From NCBI RefSeq assembly GCF_004208415.1, contig NZ_CP035758.1:7688001-7752000 (forward strand): a DNA stretch of 64,000 nucleotides, given 5' to 3'. Source of the DNA: Ktedonosporobacter rubrisoli (GTDB lineage: Bacteria; Chloroflexota; Ktedonobacteria; Ktedonobacterales; Ktedonobacteraceae). Below are positions 1-7,653 of this stretch, in pieces. Within the stretch, counting starts at the first letter, position 1; the number at the start of each line of letters is the position of its first letter. Both the position numbers and the translations under genes were made by a program. The notes under the pieces are model-generated. The model was not told the origin of the DNA, ran no database searches, and saw only the letters and a program-made list of their open reading frames with translations.

Positions 1-116
1 ACCAATGCCGGGCTTCTCTAGGTCATCTACAGCGCCATCTCAGCGAAAAGGCGCACACAGATGTGTATTATATGCGTGAAGCTGATGGCGTCCTGCTGGT
101 AATAGATGTGGACTAG
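1..116 (+). CDS. 3' end of an upstream gene (partial, unknown product)
   Basis: An open reading frame enters from the left edge, with codons in phase from base 3, and ends at TAG 114-116. The visible C-terminus (about 37 residues) ends in MREADGVLLVIDVD. It is too short to assign a family. It lies 48 bp before the next gene on the same strand, so it may be the first visible member of the same transcription unit. The reading is supported only by the absence of stops and a plausible residue mix. Confidence 0.4.
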   Translation, partial: QCRASLGHLQRHLSEKAHTDVYYMREADGVLLVIDVD

Positions 117-164
117 CCGTCTACTATCAACTGCGGGTTATCAGTTGCGATAAAAGGTGAGTAC

Positions 165-2153
165 GTGAATAGTAGTCAAGATAAATCTTTAGTAGTATCG
201 ACACAACAGAAAACTGGTGCGCCTTATCTCGATAGCGCTGATATTGTCATTATTGGCAATGGTATAGCTGGACTGACGGCAGCTATGGAGGCCCGTCGTC
301 ACGCCCCCGATAAGCGCATAGTGATTGTCACAGAGCAGATTCACCCAACAATTAACACCCCGGCGCTCAAGCAGTTTGCCATAGCCAAACTGGAGCGTGA
401 GCAGCTTCTAGCCTACCCGGCAGGAACGGAACGGGAGCAGCGTATACATGTGGTGACCGCGCACGTCAAAGAGATTCACGCGCGCAGTAAATATGTGACC
501 CTTGATGGAAACAGGGCCTTTGGCTATGGCTCGCTACTGCTGGCGACCGGAAGCACGCCGATGGGATTGCCGGCCGGCTTACCGGGGCGCAATTTTGATG
601 GTGTCTTGACGCTACATCGCTTGCAGGATTATCTAGATCTGCGGCGACGGCTGAACGAGGTGAGTGAGGCGGCGGTAATCGGTGGAGGTGCTCATGCCAT
701 CGAGACGGTTATGGGCTTGCTCTACTGGGGGATTCGCGTTCACTGGTTAATTCGTGGCGAGACCTTTATGGGGCGTATTCTCGATAAGCCGGCTTCGGAG
801 CTGGTGCTGGAAAATGTGCGGCGAGCAGGCGCTGTTGTGCATACCCAGACCGAAGTAGTTGGCGTGGTGGGAAGAGTGGGGGTTGTGGCGGGCGTGATCA
901 CCAATCAGCAAACGATGATTCCCTGTCAAATGGTGCTCTCCTGCACGGGAACGCGGCCGGTGGATGAGCTGGCCGAGCGTTGTAGCCTTCCATTGAAGCA
1001 TAAAAATGGTATTTTAGTCGATGATCAGCTACGCAGTAGCGTGAATGATATTTATGCCGCCGGCGATGTTGCTGCGCTGAAGAATCCCCAAACCGGGCGC
1101 TATGAGCCGCGTGCCCAGTGGTATGCGGCGGTCTCACAGGCTCGGATCGCAGGGGCCATGCTTGTGGGTCATGACGAGCTAGCCCAGCAACCCTTTGGCG
1201 TACTGTGGCATGCAACTCATCTTGGCGAACTATCTATGCTCACGGTTGGCGATCCTATGGCCCAGGGCTCCAATATTGTGACCCTTACCGATAAAAGCCA
1301 GGGTGGCTATCGACGCATGGCCATAACAGATAACCGCCTGATCGGCTATCTCTCGCTAGGTCCTGCTCAGCCCGATAGTCTGGCGATTAAGCGTATTGTT
1401 GATGAAGGGCATCCGGTGCGCGATATTACCCGGGCTCTACTCAAAGGTAATTTTGATGCTCGCCAGCATCTCTCGCAACAGCGCTCTATCGCGGCTCAGG
1501 GCATGCTTACGGCAAAGTTGCCGCAGATTGCTACAACAGGCAAGGTTGCTGCCGTAGAGAGCCCCAGTCCACAGCCCGAAAAGCTCATTGCCGAGCGCGT
1601 CGCCCGCCAGGAAAGTGGGGCAGAGCTCAGACGAGAGGCTGTTGCGCGTGCTCAGCAGGTTGCGCAGAGTAATGCACAGTCCATATTTTATGAAGAGGAG
1701 CTCAGCCCGTTTAGTGGCAATCTGCCAGCTGTTCCCGGCAAGAACACCGATGAGTTCGCTTCGCTTATGAATAGCGGCTCGCTGCTCTCCGAGAGAACCA
1801 CAGGAGAGATTAAACCGTTGACGGGCAATTTACCAGCAATCTCGACCAGGGTTACAGGCGAGATGGACACGTTTACAGGCAAACAGCCTGCTGTGCCGGA
1901 AGTGACGACCGAGGAAATCAGTCCTTTCACTGGCAATTTACCGGTAATTTCGCAAACAACTCAACCGCAGGCTCCAGTATCAGCTAAGCGTACGCAAGGG
2001 CGTGGTTTGTGGGCTTATGCTAACCAACCTGCCGAGCAGCAGACGGGCGAACAGAAGAAAGAAGCGGTTAAGGTCAGTATTGAGCGTCGTCCTTCGCGTA
2101 ACCTCTGGTCATATAGTCAGGGTGATCCTGCTAGAATAGAGGAGAGGCGCTAG
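165..2153 (+). CDS. FAD/NAD(P)-binding oxidoreductase with repeat-bearing C-terminal tail
   Basis: Cytoplasmic flavoprotein of the pyridine-nucleotide-disulfide oxidoreductase fold. The FAD-binding Rossmann motif GNGIAG is at residues 31-36, a second dinucleotide motif VIGGGAH near residue 170, and the FAD-closing motif YAAGDVA near residue 298. No CxxxxC redox disulfide is visible, so it resembles the nitrite reductase large-subunit or rubredoxin-reductase type rather than lipoamide dehydrogenases. The core ends near residue 440. A tail of about 200 residues contains TGNLPA-type repeats with an 18-residue period (about 514-600) and two LWxY motifs. The GTG start follows AAGGTGAG at good distance. 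The stop abuts the ATG of a ferredoxin gene, and a diheme cytochrome follows. It is inferred to be the NAD(P)H-facing or electron-distributing subunit of this three-gene unit; the substrate is unknown. Confidence 0.85.
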   Translation: MNSSQDKSLVVSTQQKTGAPYLDSADIVIIGNGIAGLTAAMEARRHAPDKRIVIVTEQIHPTINTPALKQFAIAKLEREQLLAYPAGTEREQRIHVVTAHVKEIHARSKYVTLDGNRAFGYGSLLLATGSTPMGLPAGLPGRNFDGVLTLHRLQDYLDLRRRLNEVSEAAVIGGGAHAIETVMGLLYWGIRVHWLIRGETFMGRILDKPASELVLENVRRAGAVVHTQTEVVGVVGRVGVVAGVITNQQTMIPCQMVLSCTGTRPVDELAERCSLPLKHKNGILVDDQLRSSVNDIYAAGDVAALKNPQTGRYEPRAQWYAAVSQARIAGAMLVGHDELAQQPFGVLWHATHLGELSMLTVGDPMAQGSNIVTLTDKSQGGYRRMAITDNRLIGYLSLGPAQPDSLAIKRIVDEGHPVRDITRALLKGNFDARQHLSQQRSIAAQGMLTAKLPQIATTGKVAAVESPSPQPEKLIAERVARQESGAELRREAVARAQQVAQSNAQSIFYEEELSPFSGNLPAVPGKNTDEFASLMNSGSLLSERTTGEIKPLTGNLPAISTRVTGEMDTFTGKQPAVPEVTTEEISPFTGNLPVISQTTQPQAPVSAKRTQGRGLWAYANQPAEQQTGEQKKEAVKVSIERRPSRNLWSYSQGDPARIEERR

Positions 2154-2462
2154 ATGCTGAAGATGCTCAAGCTTAAACCTGCTCTTTTGCATAAACCAGG
2201 TCCCCAGGTAACACAGGAGATAAGCGCCTGTATTGGCTGCAACGAATGTCTACTGGCCTGCCCGGCTCTATCTGAACCAATTACTATTGATGTGCTGAAC
2301 CACGAGACTATCGCCGGCTCTATCTCGCCCCCGGTCGCGCGTTTTGCGCGTGCGTGCTATCAGTGCGGAGCCTGCGTCAATCCATGCCCGGTTGGGTTGC
2401 ATCGCGATGCAATGATGATGTGGCTCAAGGTGCGTTTATTACGCTCGGAACGGGAGGAATAG
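2154..2462 (+). CDS. 2x[4Fe-4S] dicluster ferredoxin subunit
   Basis: Small iron-sulfur protein of 102 residues. Two complete CxxCxxCxxxCP motifs are present, Cys26/29/32/36 (CIGCNECLLACP) and Cys68/71/74/78 (CYQCGACVNPCP), so it should bind two [4Fe-4S] clusters. The linker between them is longer than in a clostridial ferredoxin, like HdrC, GlpC or succinate-dehydrogenase-type electron-transfer subunits. There is no signal peptide. The ATG directly follows the TAG of the flavoprotein gene, with GAGGAGAGGCG as ribosome binding site inside the upstream gene, which indicates translational coupling. It is inferred to pass electrons between the flavoprotein and the membrane cytochrome encoded 3 bp downstream. 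Confidence 0.88.
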   Translation: MLKMLKLKPALLHKPGPQVTQEISACIGCNECLLACPALSEPITIDVLNHETIAGSISPPVARFARACYQCGACVNPCPVGLHRDAMMMWLKVRLLRSEREE

Positions 2463-2465
2463 TAT

Positions 2466-3488
2466 ATGCGCAACGAAGGAGAAAAAGGCTATCCCTGGCT
2501 CTTCTTCCGTCCTGGTGGAACCTGGGGTTCGACGATACTGGTGACGGCCATTCTACTCGGGTTGGGGGGTGGCATCTTTCTCTGGTATAACCGCGTGAGC
2601 GCTGACCGCTCGCCCGATAGCATCGGCGGTTATGGCTATGCGATTGCGGGGACGCTGTTTATGGTCCTGGCGGCGATCGGCTATACCATCTATCGCCGCT
2701 CGCGTAAGCGTGGCGTAGGTCAACTGCACAACGGGCTCAACTGGCATATCGCCTTTGGCGTCACGGCGCTGGTCCTGCTGTTTTTGCATTCGTTCGGCAA
2801 TTTCAATCCGCGCACAGGTACCTATGCGCTTTATGGGATGATTGCGATGGTCATCAGCGGGATCATTGGACGCACACTCGATCACTTTATGCCTCGCATG
2901 ATTACCGAGGAGGTACAGAAGGCCTTGACCGCTCAGGGCGAGGACCGCATCGAGTCAATTTCGCAGCGTCTGCAATCCATTGTGGTCCATAACACGCAGG
3001 AGATTCGATCGTTTGAGCCCGAGTCAGATCTGAGCGTGCCTGGGATTCCTGGCCTGAAGGGTGTCCCCTTTATGCCGACAACTTCAGGGAATACCGCGCA
3101 GCGACTTGCCTCGTCGGGCGTGTCTGCTAAAGCAGGACAAAAAGGAGGACCGGTACTACAGACCTCCTGGGATCTTGCCTATATCTCTTTGGAGGAGACG
3201 CCCCAGGAGTTGAGCCGCGATACCGCACAGTATCGTTTTGTGCCGGATCGCAAGAGCGCTTTAGCCCGCCCTGGAGCTCTGTTGCCGGGGGCGCAGGAGC
3301 ACATTTCGGCTCTGAAGGAGGTACAGCAGGCTCTAGCGCGCGAGCAGTTTTACCGCTACGTTATTCGCTACTGGCGCATCTTTCACATTGTCCTGGCTCT
3401 GGTGACTATCGGCCTGACGCTCTGGCATATCGAATATGCAGTTCAGTTGCTGATTCCTGTGTATATGCCTATGTTCCTTCATCACTAG
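2466..3488 (+). CDS. Membrane diheme b-type cytochrome-like protein
   Basis: Integral membrane protein of 340 residues with five hydrophobic segments (about 21-41, 57-76, 91-111, 119-138 and 303-331). Helix 3 carries His94 and His108, and helix 5 carries His307 and His321. Both pairs are separated by exactly 13 residues, the spacing seen in cytochrome b helices that bind two stacked hemes. Between helices 4 and 5 lies a soluble insert of about 160 residues rich in Pro, Gly and charged residues. The ATG has GGGAGG upstream and starts 3 bp after the ferredoxin stop. I infer a quinone- or heme-linked membrane anchor that receives electrons from the FAD and Fe-S subunits. I cannot match it to a named family with certainty. 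Confidence 0.7.
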   Translation: MRNEGEKGYPWLFFRPGGTWGSTILVTAILLGLGGGIFLWYNRVSADRSPDSIGGYGYAIAGTLFMVLAAIGYTIYRRSRKRGVGQLHNGLNWHIAFGVTALVLLFLHSFGNFNPRTGTYALYGMIAMVISGIIGRTLDHFMPRMITEEVQKALTAQGEDRIESISQRLQSIVVHNTQEIRSFEPESDLSVPGIPGLKGVPFMPTTSGNTAQRLASSGVSAKAGQKGGPVLQTSWDLAYISLEETPQELSRDTAQYRFVPDRKSALARPGALLPGAQEHISALKEVQQALAREQFYRYVIRYWRIFHIVLALVTIGLTLWHIEYAVQLLIPVYMPMFLHH

Positions 3489-3919
3489 TCAGGACCAGTG
3501 AGCAGGGGCAGCGCAAGCGCGCCTGGAAAGATACATCTCCTGCTCGTGTGCCCGATGCTGCGCTTGTCGCAGCCAGGTAGGGGACGCCCAACCTCCCGGC
3601 GTCCCCTCCTGTTTGCTTAGCTGGCAACTCCTATCTGAGCAAGAAAGGCTATCCTCAAACAAACCTTCTTTGCTTCCCACATCCCACAGCCTGTTGGTAG
3701 TCAACGAGAGCCCAACAATGTTTTTTTGCATACGGGCAGCTCTTAGCCAACAATAGGCGCCTAAAGAGCGAGATAGCCCGATTAGCCGAATGCGTTTCCG
3801 CTCATGCAGAGCCGCCAGTAATACTGTATCATCCTGTATAAAGCTACCTCGATAGAGCTTTTTTTAACTAATTGCGGCCCTGCTACGTATTACATATAGA
3901 GCAGTGAGGAGGAACAATT
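3489..3919. other. Intergenic stretch before the small membrane protein
   Basis: Apart from the hairpin at 3580-3606, I see no gene here. A TATAAA near 3837 could be a -10 for the next gene, but no good -35 accompanies it. Confidence 0.4.
3580..3606 (+). terminator. Hairpin after the FAD/Fe-S/cytochrome operon
   Basis: A 9-bp perfect stem (GGGGACGCC 3580-3588 with GGCGTCCCC 3598-3606) with a 9-nt loop lies about 90 bp after the cytochrome stop. It is followed by a pyrimidine-rich but interrupted T tract. It is a plausible intrinsic terminator, though weak in its U run. Confidence 0.45.
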
Positions 3920-4264
3920 ATGCAACAAACTATGAAGCAACTGGCACATCCAAAAAGGCTAGAAATGCTCTTTCATGGCGTAAAGACGGTAAGGTTGATT
4001 GGCGCGCTATTGAGAGATCGGCGCGTGCACATTATGCGCAAGACCCTCTTTCTGGGTTCCGTCGCGGCTCTCTTATTAGTGCTTTTTTTCCCTGACCTAT
4101 TCAGCGAAGCAATTTTAAGTACAGTATTGCCTTTAGTAGGAACTATACTCGGCGTACCGCTAGATGCGGGCCTGGACTGGATTGCCTTTGCCTTACTGGT
4201 AAGCAATATGCTGCGTTTCTTCCCGGCAGAGCGTGTGGCAGAGCACTATACCAGCATCTTTTGA
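3920..4264 (+). CDS. Small membrane protein, distantly DUF1232-like
   Basis: A 114-residue protein with a basic N-terminus (about 1-48) and two hydrophobic stretches (about 50-90 and 95-108). The start follows GAGGAGGAAC at optimal distance. The central part FFPDLF...LPLVGTILGVPLDAGLDW faintly recalls the DUF1232/YkvA pattern of a polar-capped hydrophobic hairpin, but the canonical IDLIPD motif is absent, so the family link is tentative. It stands alone on the plus strand. The next gene is convergent, and a short GC hairpin (ACCGGA/TCCGGT, 4322-4336) lies between them. Confidence 0.7.
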   Translation: MQQTMKQLAHPKRLEMLFHGVKTVRLIGALLRDRRVHIMRKTLFLGSVAALLLVLFFPDLFSEAILSTVLPLVGTILGVPLDAGLDWIAFALLVSNMLRFFPAERVAEHYTSIF

Positions 4265-4375
4265 TCCGGCATGAGCAAATATATTCGCTTGCAAATAGAG
4301 ATAGAACAACAAGAGATTTTGACCGGAGCGTCCGGTTCCTCTTCATGCACGGCATGTTGAAGCGCTACATATAAA

Positions 4376-4403
4376 AGGTGCCTGGAAATACGCTCAGGCA
4401 CCT
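4376..4403 (-). terminator. Intrinsic terminator of the exported protein gene
   Basis: A 9-bp stem, AGGTGCCTG (4376-4384) and CAGGCACCT (4395-4403), starts 4 bp past the minus-strand stop codon. In minus orientation it is followed by TTTTATAT, a good U run. Confidence 0.75.
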
Positions 4404-4407
4404 CTTA

Positions 4408-5214
4408 TCATGATGTGAGCCGTATCTTATCGCCGCCATTAGAGGGCCTGAACTTTGTCCCATCATTCACAAAGACATACACCTGGTCCTGACTTGGCAA
4501 ATGGATATGTACTACCATATCCGGTTTATTATCATTAGTAACATCCCGAAATTCCAGCGTAACCGGTGCGAGATTACCACCATCCCCAGCTATGTAAATA
4601 GGTGCTACATAACTGACAGACTTCGCGGGATCGCCTGCCATAAATTCGATAATGATGGCCTGTCGATTAAAGTTAGTGGCTATGAAATGGCTGGGATGAG
4701 CTGGACTATCCCCGCCATGTCCGACGACCGCATCCATATGAAAGGTGCGCGGATAGCCATAACGTATATCGTTGTATCGCTGCAATCCCCAGGCCAGCAC
4801 CCATGAGCCAGTAATCCACAAGGCCAGAGCTACAAGCATGCCCAGGCCAACTAAAAAAAGCCAGTGTACATTTCTTTTAGTCTGCGTAGAAGGTTCAGCT
4901 GGCTGGGTAACGTTACGTGTGGGAGGGGGTAGATTTTTGGTTGGTCTGGCCTGGCGTCGGGTAGTTAGGGATGATGTTGGTTGTGAACCGGTAAGGCGCT
5001 GGGCCTGCGTAATCCGCGGACTTCCATAATAACGGACAACACTTGTGCGGGGACGAGGCGTCTCTACACCTTCATCATATGGATATCCATCGGTATGCAA
5101 TGGAGAGCTGATTTTTTCCGATAAACGAGGATCACCCGTTGTATCCGGGTCTCTTCTCCCCATATTCGCAGTAGTACGCCGCTTTTGCTGAGATTGCTCA
5201 CCTCCTGGCGGCAT
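4408..5214 (-). CDS. Single-pass membrane protein with extracytoplasmic Ca-loop-like domain
   Basis: The 268-residue product starts MPPGG. The N-terminal ~120 residues are basic, Pro/Thr/Arg-rich and low complexity. One membrane segment follows at roughly 120-145 (LFLVGLGMLVALALWITGSW), then an exported domain of about 110 residues. The latter contains RDVTNDNKPDMVVHI, close to the DxNxDxxxD calcium loop of FG-GAP/VCBS repeats. The open frame runs 30 codons further upstream, but a TTGACA-18-TATGAT promoter sits over that part (5300-5329). AGGAAGAG precedes the ATG at 5214, which fixes the start. The function is unknown; the architecture suggests a cell-surface sensor or binding protein. Confidence 0.72.
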   Translation of the reverse strand: MPPGGEQSQQKRRTTANMGRRDPDTTGDPRLSEKISSPLHTDGYPYDEGVETPRPRTSVVRYYGSPRITQAQRLTGSQPTSSLTTRRQARPTKNLPPPTRNVTQPAEPSTQTKRNVHWLFLVGLGMLVALALWITGSWVLAWGLQRYNDIRYGYPRTFHMDAVVGHGGDSPAHPSHFIATNFNRQAIIIEFMAGDPAKSVSYVAPIYIAGDGGNLAPVTLEFRDVTNDNKPDMVVHIHLPSQDQVYVFVNDGTKFRPSNGGDKIRLTS

Positions 5215-5299
5215 GGCTCTTCCTTTCTCTACACTCGCTAGTTGTCTTTCAGGCACGGCACTCTGTCCGTTCTGCGCGAGAACTGTATCGATGGAAATT

Positions 5300-5329
5300 A
5301 TCATACAATTATATTGGTACCACTGTCAA
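5300..5329 (-). promoter_or_regulatory. Sigma-70-type promoter of the exported protein gene
   Basis: On the minus strand TTGACA (5324-5329) is separated by 18 bp from TATGAT (5300-5305). The predicted start lies about 80 nt upstream of the ATG at 5214. Confidence 0.65.
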
Positions 5330-5752
5330 CTAAAAAGTATCAAGTTGTGTCAGTTTGCACAACCGACACTTGAAGCCCTGATATGAGGCCGAAGCGGCTG
5401 CTGAGGCTCATGGATGGAGATTCAAATGGCGCTTGCTGAGTAAATCTTTCACTTTCTGTAAACCGAGCCGCACGCATCCCTTAGCGCTGTCTGGCTCTCT
5501 TCCTCTCCCTGCGAAAGAGCTCGGCCCAGATTAGTGTTCTATCGAGGTTGATGTGAGGCGTGTAACCAGCGGGATTGTCAAGGGGGCGCCGTAGGCGGCG
5601 CACTCCTCAAACGATGTCTGACAAAGTACTAGTTTTTCTGCGGCACGAGAGAGAGCCTGAGGTGATATACTTGCCAGTAAGTACTGGATGAAAGGCTGTG
5701 AGGGAGCCTGGAGAGAGTTTGAGCAGCAGTAGTAGAGAGAGGGGAGCAGCGT
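5330..5752. other. Divergent intergenic region
   Basis: It holds a short hairpin (GTTGTG 5344-5349 with CACAAC 5358-5363) and a GC-rich inverted patch near 5583-5600. An extended -10 for the XRE gene lies at 5663-5671. No coding sequence was recognised. Confidence 0.4.
5663..5671 (+). promoter_or_regulatory. Extended -10 promoter of the XRE gene
   Basis: TG-A-TATACT at 5663-5671, about 80 nt before the ATG at 5753. No clear -35 is seen, as expected for an extended -10 promoter. Confidence 0.4.
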
Positions 5753-6004
5753 ATGAGCACGATTTCGGGATCGGGCATTTATAATCGCTTAGCGGCCTTG
5801 CGCGCTGAGCGTGGGCTCTCGCGGCATGAGCTTGCCGAGGCACTACAGATCAACTATCGTGAGCTGGGCTATCTAGAGTGTGGCGTGCTAAAGCCTGATA
5901 TTGAGCTGGCTTTTCGCATTAGCGAATTCTTTCAATTGCCTGTCGAGGCGATTTTCTCGCGTAAACCCTTTGACGCGGGTGGACAAGAGGTGCGTCGTCT
6001 CTAA
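5753..6004 (+). CDS. XRE-family helix-turn-helix regulator
   Basis: An 83-residue DNA-binding protein consisting almost only of a Cro/CI-type HTH (about residues 10-65). Visible features are RAERGLSRHELAEAL, then YRELGYLECGVLKPDIELAFRISEFFQLPVEAIF, the typical second half of small YozG-like XRE regulators. The start is preceded by GAGAGGGGAGCAG. There is no sensory domain. A leader of about 80 nt separates it from an extended -10. The target is unknown, and autoregulation of the divergent gene pair is possible. Confidence 0.8.
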   Translation: MSTISGSGIYNRLAALRAERGLSRHELAEALQINYRELGYLECGVLKPDIELAFRISEFFQLPVEAIFSRKPFDAGGQEVRRL

Positions 6005-6191
6005 GTGGCTGTAGGCCTGGCCTTCGCCCCGCAGCAGCGATTTTCGCAGAGGCACAACTTGCTTAGCGGCAACGAGCAGGTATAATGCGCTCAGAACCTG
6101 CTACAATAGAACCAGTACGTTACGCGCCATTAATGGCATTCTAACCTGGAATAGACTCTACAAAAGATTGCGAGGGAGAGAGCTAACCAAC

Positions 6192-7610
6192 ATGCCTTAC
6201 ACATCTATACACCAGGCTGCCGATGAAATACACTCGGGTCTGATTACGCCTACCGAGCTAGTCCTTGAGACCCTTGAGAATATTGATCAACAGGATAAAG
6301 AGATCAAGGCCTTTGTGACAGTTTTGCGCGAGCAGGCGCTTAAAGATGCCGATCAGGCCGAACGAGAGCTGCGTACAGGCCTCTATCGCAGCCAGTTGCA
6401 TGGCATCCCTATCGCGATCAAAGATCTGATCTCGGTCAAGGGAGTGCGCACGAGCGCCGGTTCCCGGGTGCTGGCCGAACATATCTCGCCAGAAGATGCG
6501 ACTGTTGTTGAACTGCTGCGCCAGGCTGGAGCGATTATTATCGGCAAAGTGACGACAGCCGAGTTCGCCTACAGCCCATATTCGCCCCCCACGCGCAATC
6601 CCTGGGATCATAGCCGCACAACTGGCGGCTCCAGCGGTGGCTCGGCGGCAGCTGTGGCGGCTGGTATGAGTCTGGGAGCGATAGGCAGCGATACGGGCGG
6701 CTCTATTCGTATTCCCTCGGCCTGCTGTGGCATGACTGGCCTCAAGCCGACCTATGGACGCGTGAGCTGCTATGGCGTCATTCCCCTGAGCTGGGCGCTG
6801 GATCATGTCGGACCGATAGGACACAGCGCCGAAGACTGTGCAATTATTTTCGATGCAATTGCCAGATATGATCCGCGCGATCCCAACAGTATCTCGGGGC
6901 CGCCAACCTCGCCGAATCGCTACACAGCGACGCTCATCGGAGGCGCCGAAGGACGTGGCCCATTCTCTCTGCAAGGCTTGAAGCTCGGCGTACCCCAGGA
7001 TGAATTTGTTGATCCGCTTGATCCGCAGGTGCGTCAGGCCTGGCGTGTGGCTTTACGGGTCTTTGAAGAAGGGGGTGCTGAGATTGTTGAGGTAGAGCTG
7101 CCACGCCCGACGATGGAGCTCTATCGGATGATTCAGAAGCCCGAGGCCTCGCTGGCACATATGCAAAGAGGCTGGTTCCCTGCTCTATCTGAGCTATATG
7201 GCGATCTGGTGCGTACGCGCTTGCACGAGGGTAGCCAGATTCCGGCCGTGGACTATCTGCAGGCTCAGCATGAGCGCCGCATCTTTTCGAGCAGCTTGCG
7301 CTCAATATTGCAGCGCGTTGATACGCTTGTGCTGCCTACGATCCCCGTGCCCGCCCTACCGATGGAGCTCACGGGACAGCAGATAGAGATTGACGGCGTG
7401 ATTCAGGAAGCGACAACTGCCTATCTGCGCCTGACGATGCCCTTTAACCTTGCCGGCCTGCCTGCTGTCTCTTTCCCCTGTGGTTTTACCACAGATAATC
7501 TACCGATCGGCTTACAGGTTGCCGGCAAGCCACTGGAAGAGGCTACCGTGCTACGTGTAGCCCATGCTTATCAACAATTGACCGATTGGCATCTGCGCGA
7601 GCTGCCGTGA
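6192..7610 (+). CDS. Amidase-signature hydrolase (GatA-like)
   Basis: Cytoplasmic amidase-signature enzyme of 472 residues. The Ser-cisSer-Lys triad is visible as Lys77 (IAIKDLIS), Ser147 in GGSSGGSAAA, and nucleophile Ser171 in SDTGGSIRIP. Length and motif order match GatA, the glutaminase subunit of Glu-tRNA(Gln) amidotransferase. No gatB or gatC is nearby, so a stand-alone amidase acting on an unknown amide is equally likely. The frame opens earlier at a TTG (6168), but GAGGGAGAG lies between that codon and the ATG at 6192, so the ATG is preferred. The methyltransferase gene follows after 43 bp on the same strand. Confidence 0.85.
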   Translation: MPYTSIHQAADEIHSGLITPTELVLETLENIDQQDKEIKAFVTVLREQALKDADQAERELRTGLYRSQLHGIPIAIKDLISVKGVRTSAGSRVLAEHISPEDATVVELLRQAGAIIIGKVTTAEFAYSPYSPPTRNPWDHSRTTGGSSGGSAAAVAAGMSLGAIGSDTGGSIRIPSACCGMTGLKPTYGRVSCYGVIPLSWALDHVGPIGHSAEDCAIIFDAIARYDPRDPNSISGPPTSPNRYTATLIGGAEGRGPFSLQGLKLGVPQDEFVDPLDPQVRQAWRVALRVFEEGGAEIVEVELPRPTMELYRMIQKPEASLAHMQRGWFPALSELYGDLVRTRLHEGSQIPAVDYLQAQHERRIFSSSLRSILQRVDTLVLPTIPVPALPMELTGQQIEIDGVIQEATTAYLRLTMPFNLAGLPAVSFPCGFTTDNLPIGLQVAGKPLEEATVLRVAHAYQQLTDWHLRELP

Positions 7611-7653
7611 GCACACAATAAGCAGGGTCTAGGCTTGCAAAGGAGGGATACCT

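Noticed and set aside
6258..6974. Minus-strand 238-codon frame opposite the amidase
   Set aside because: Antisense shadow of a gene with a complete catalytic triad.
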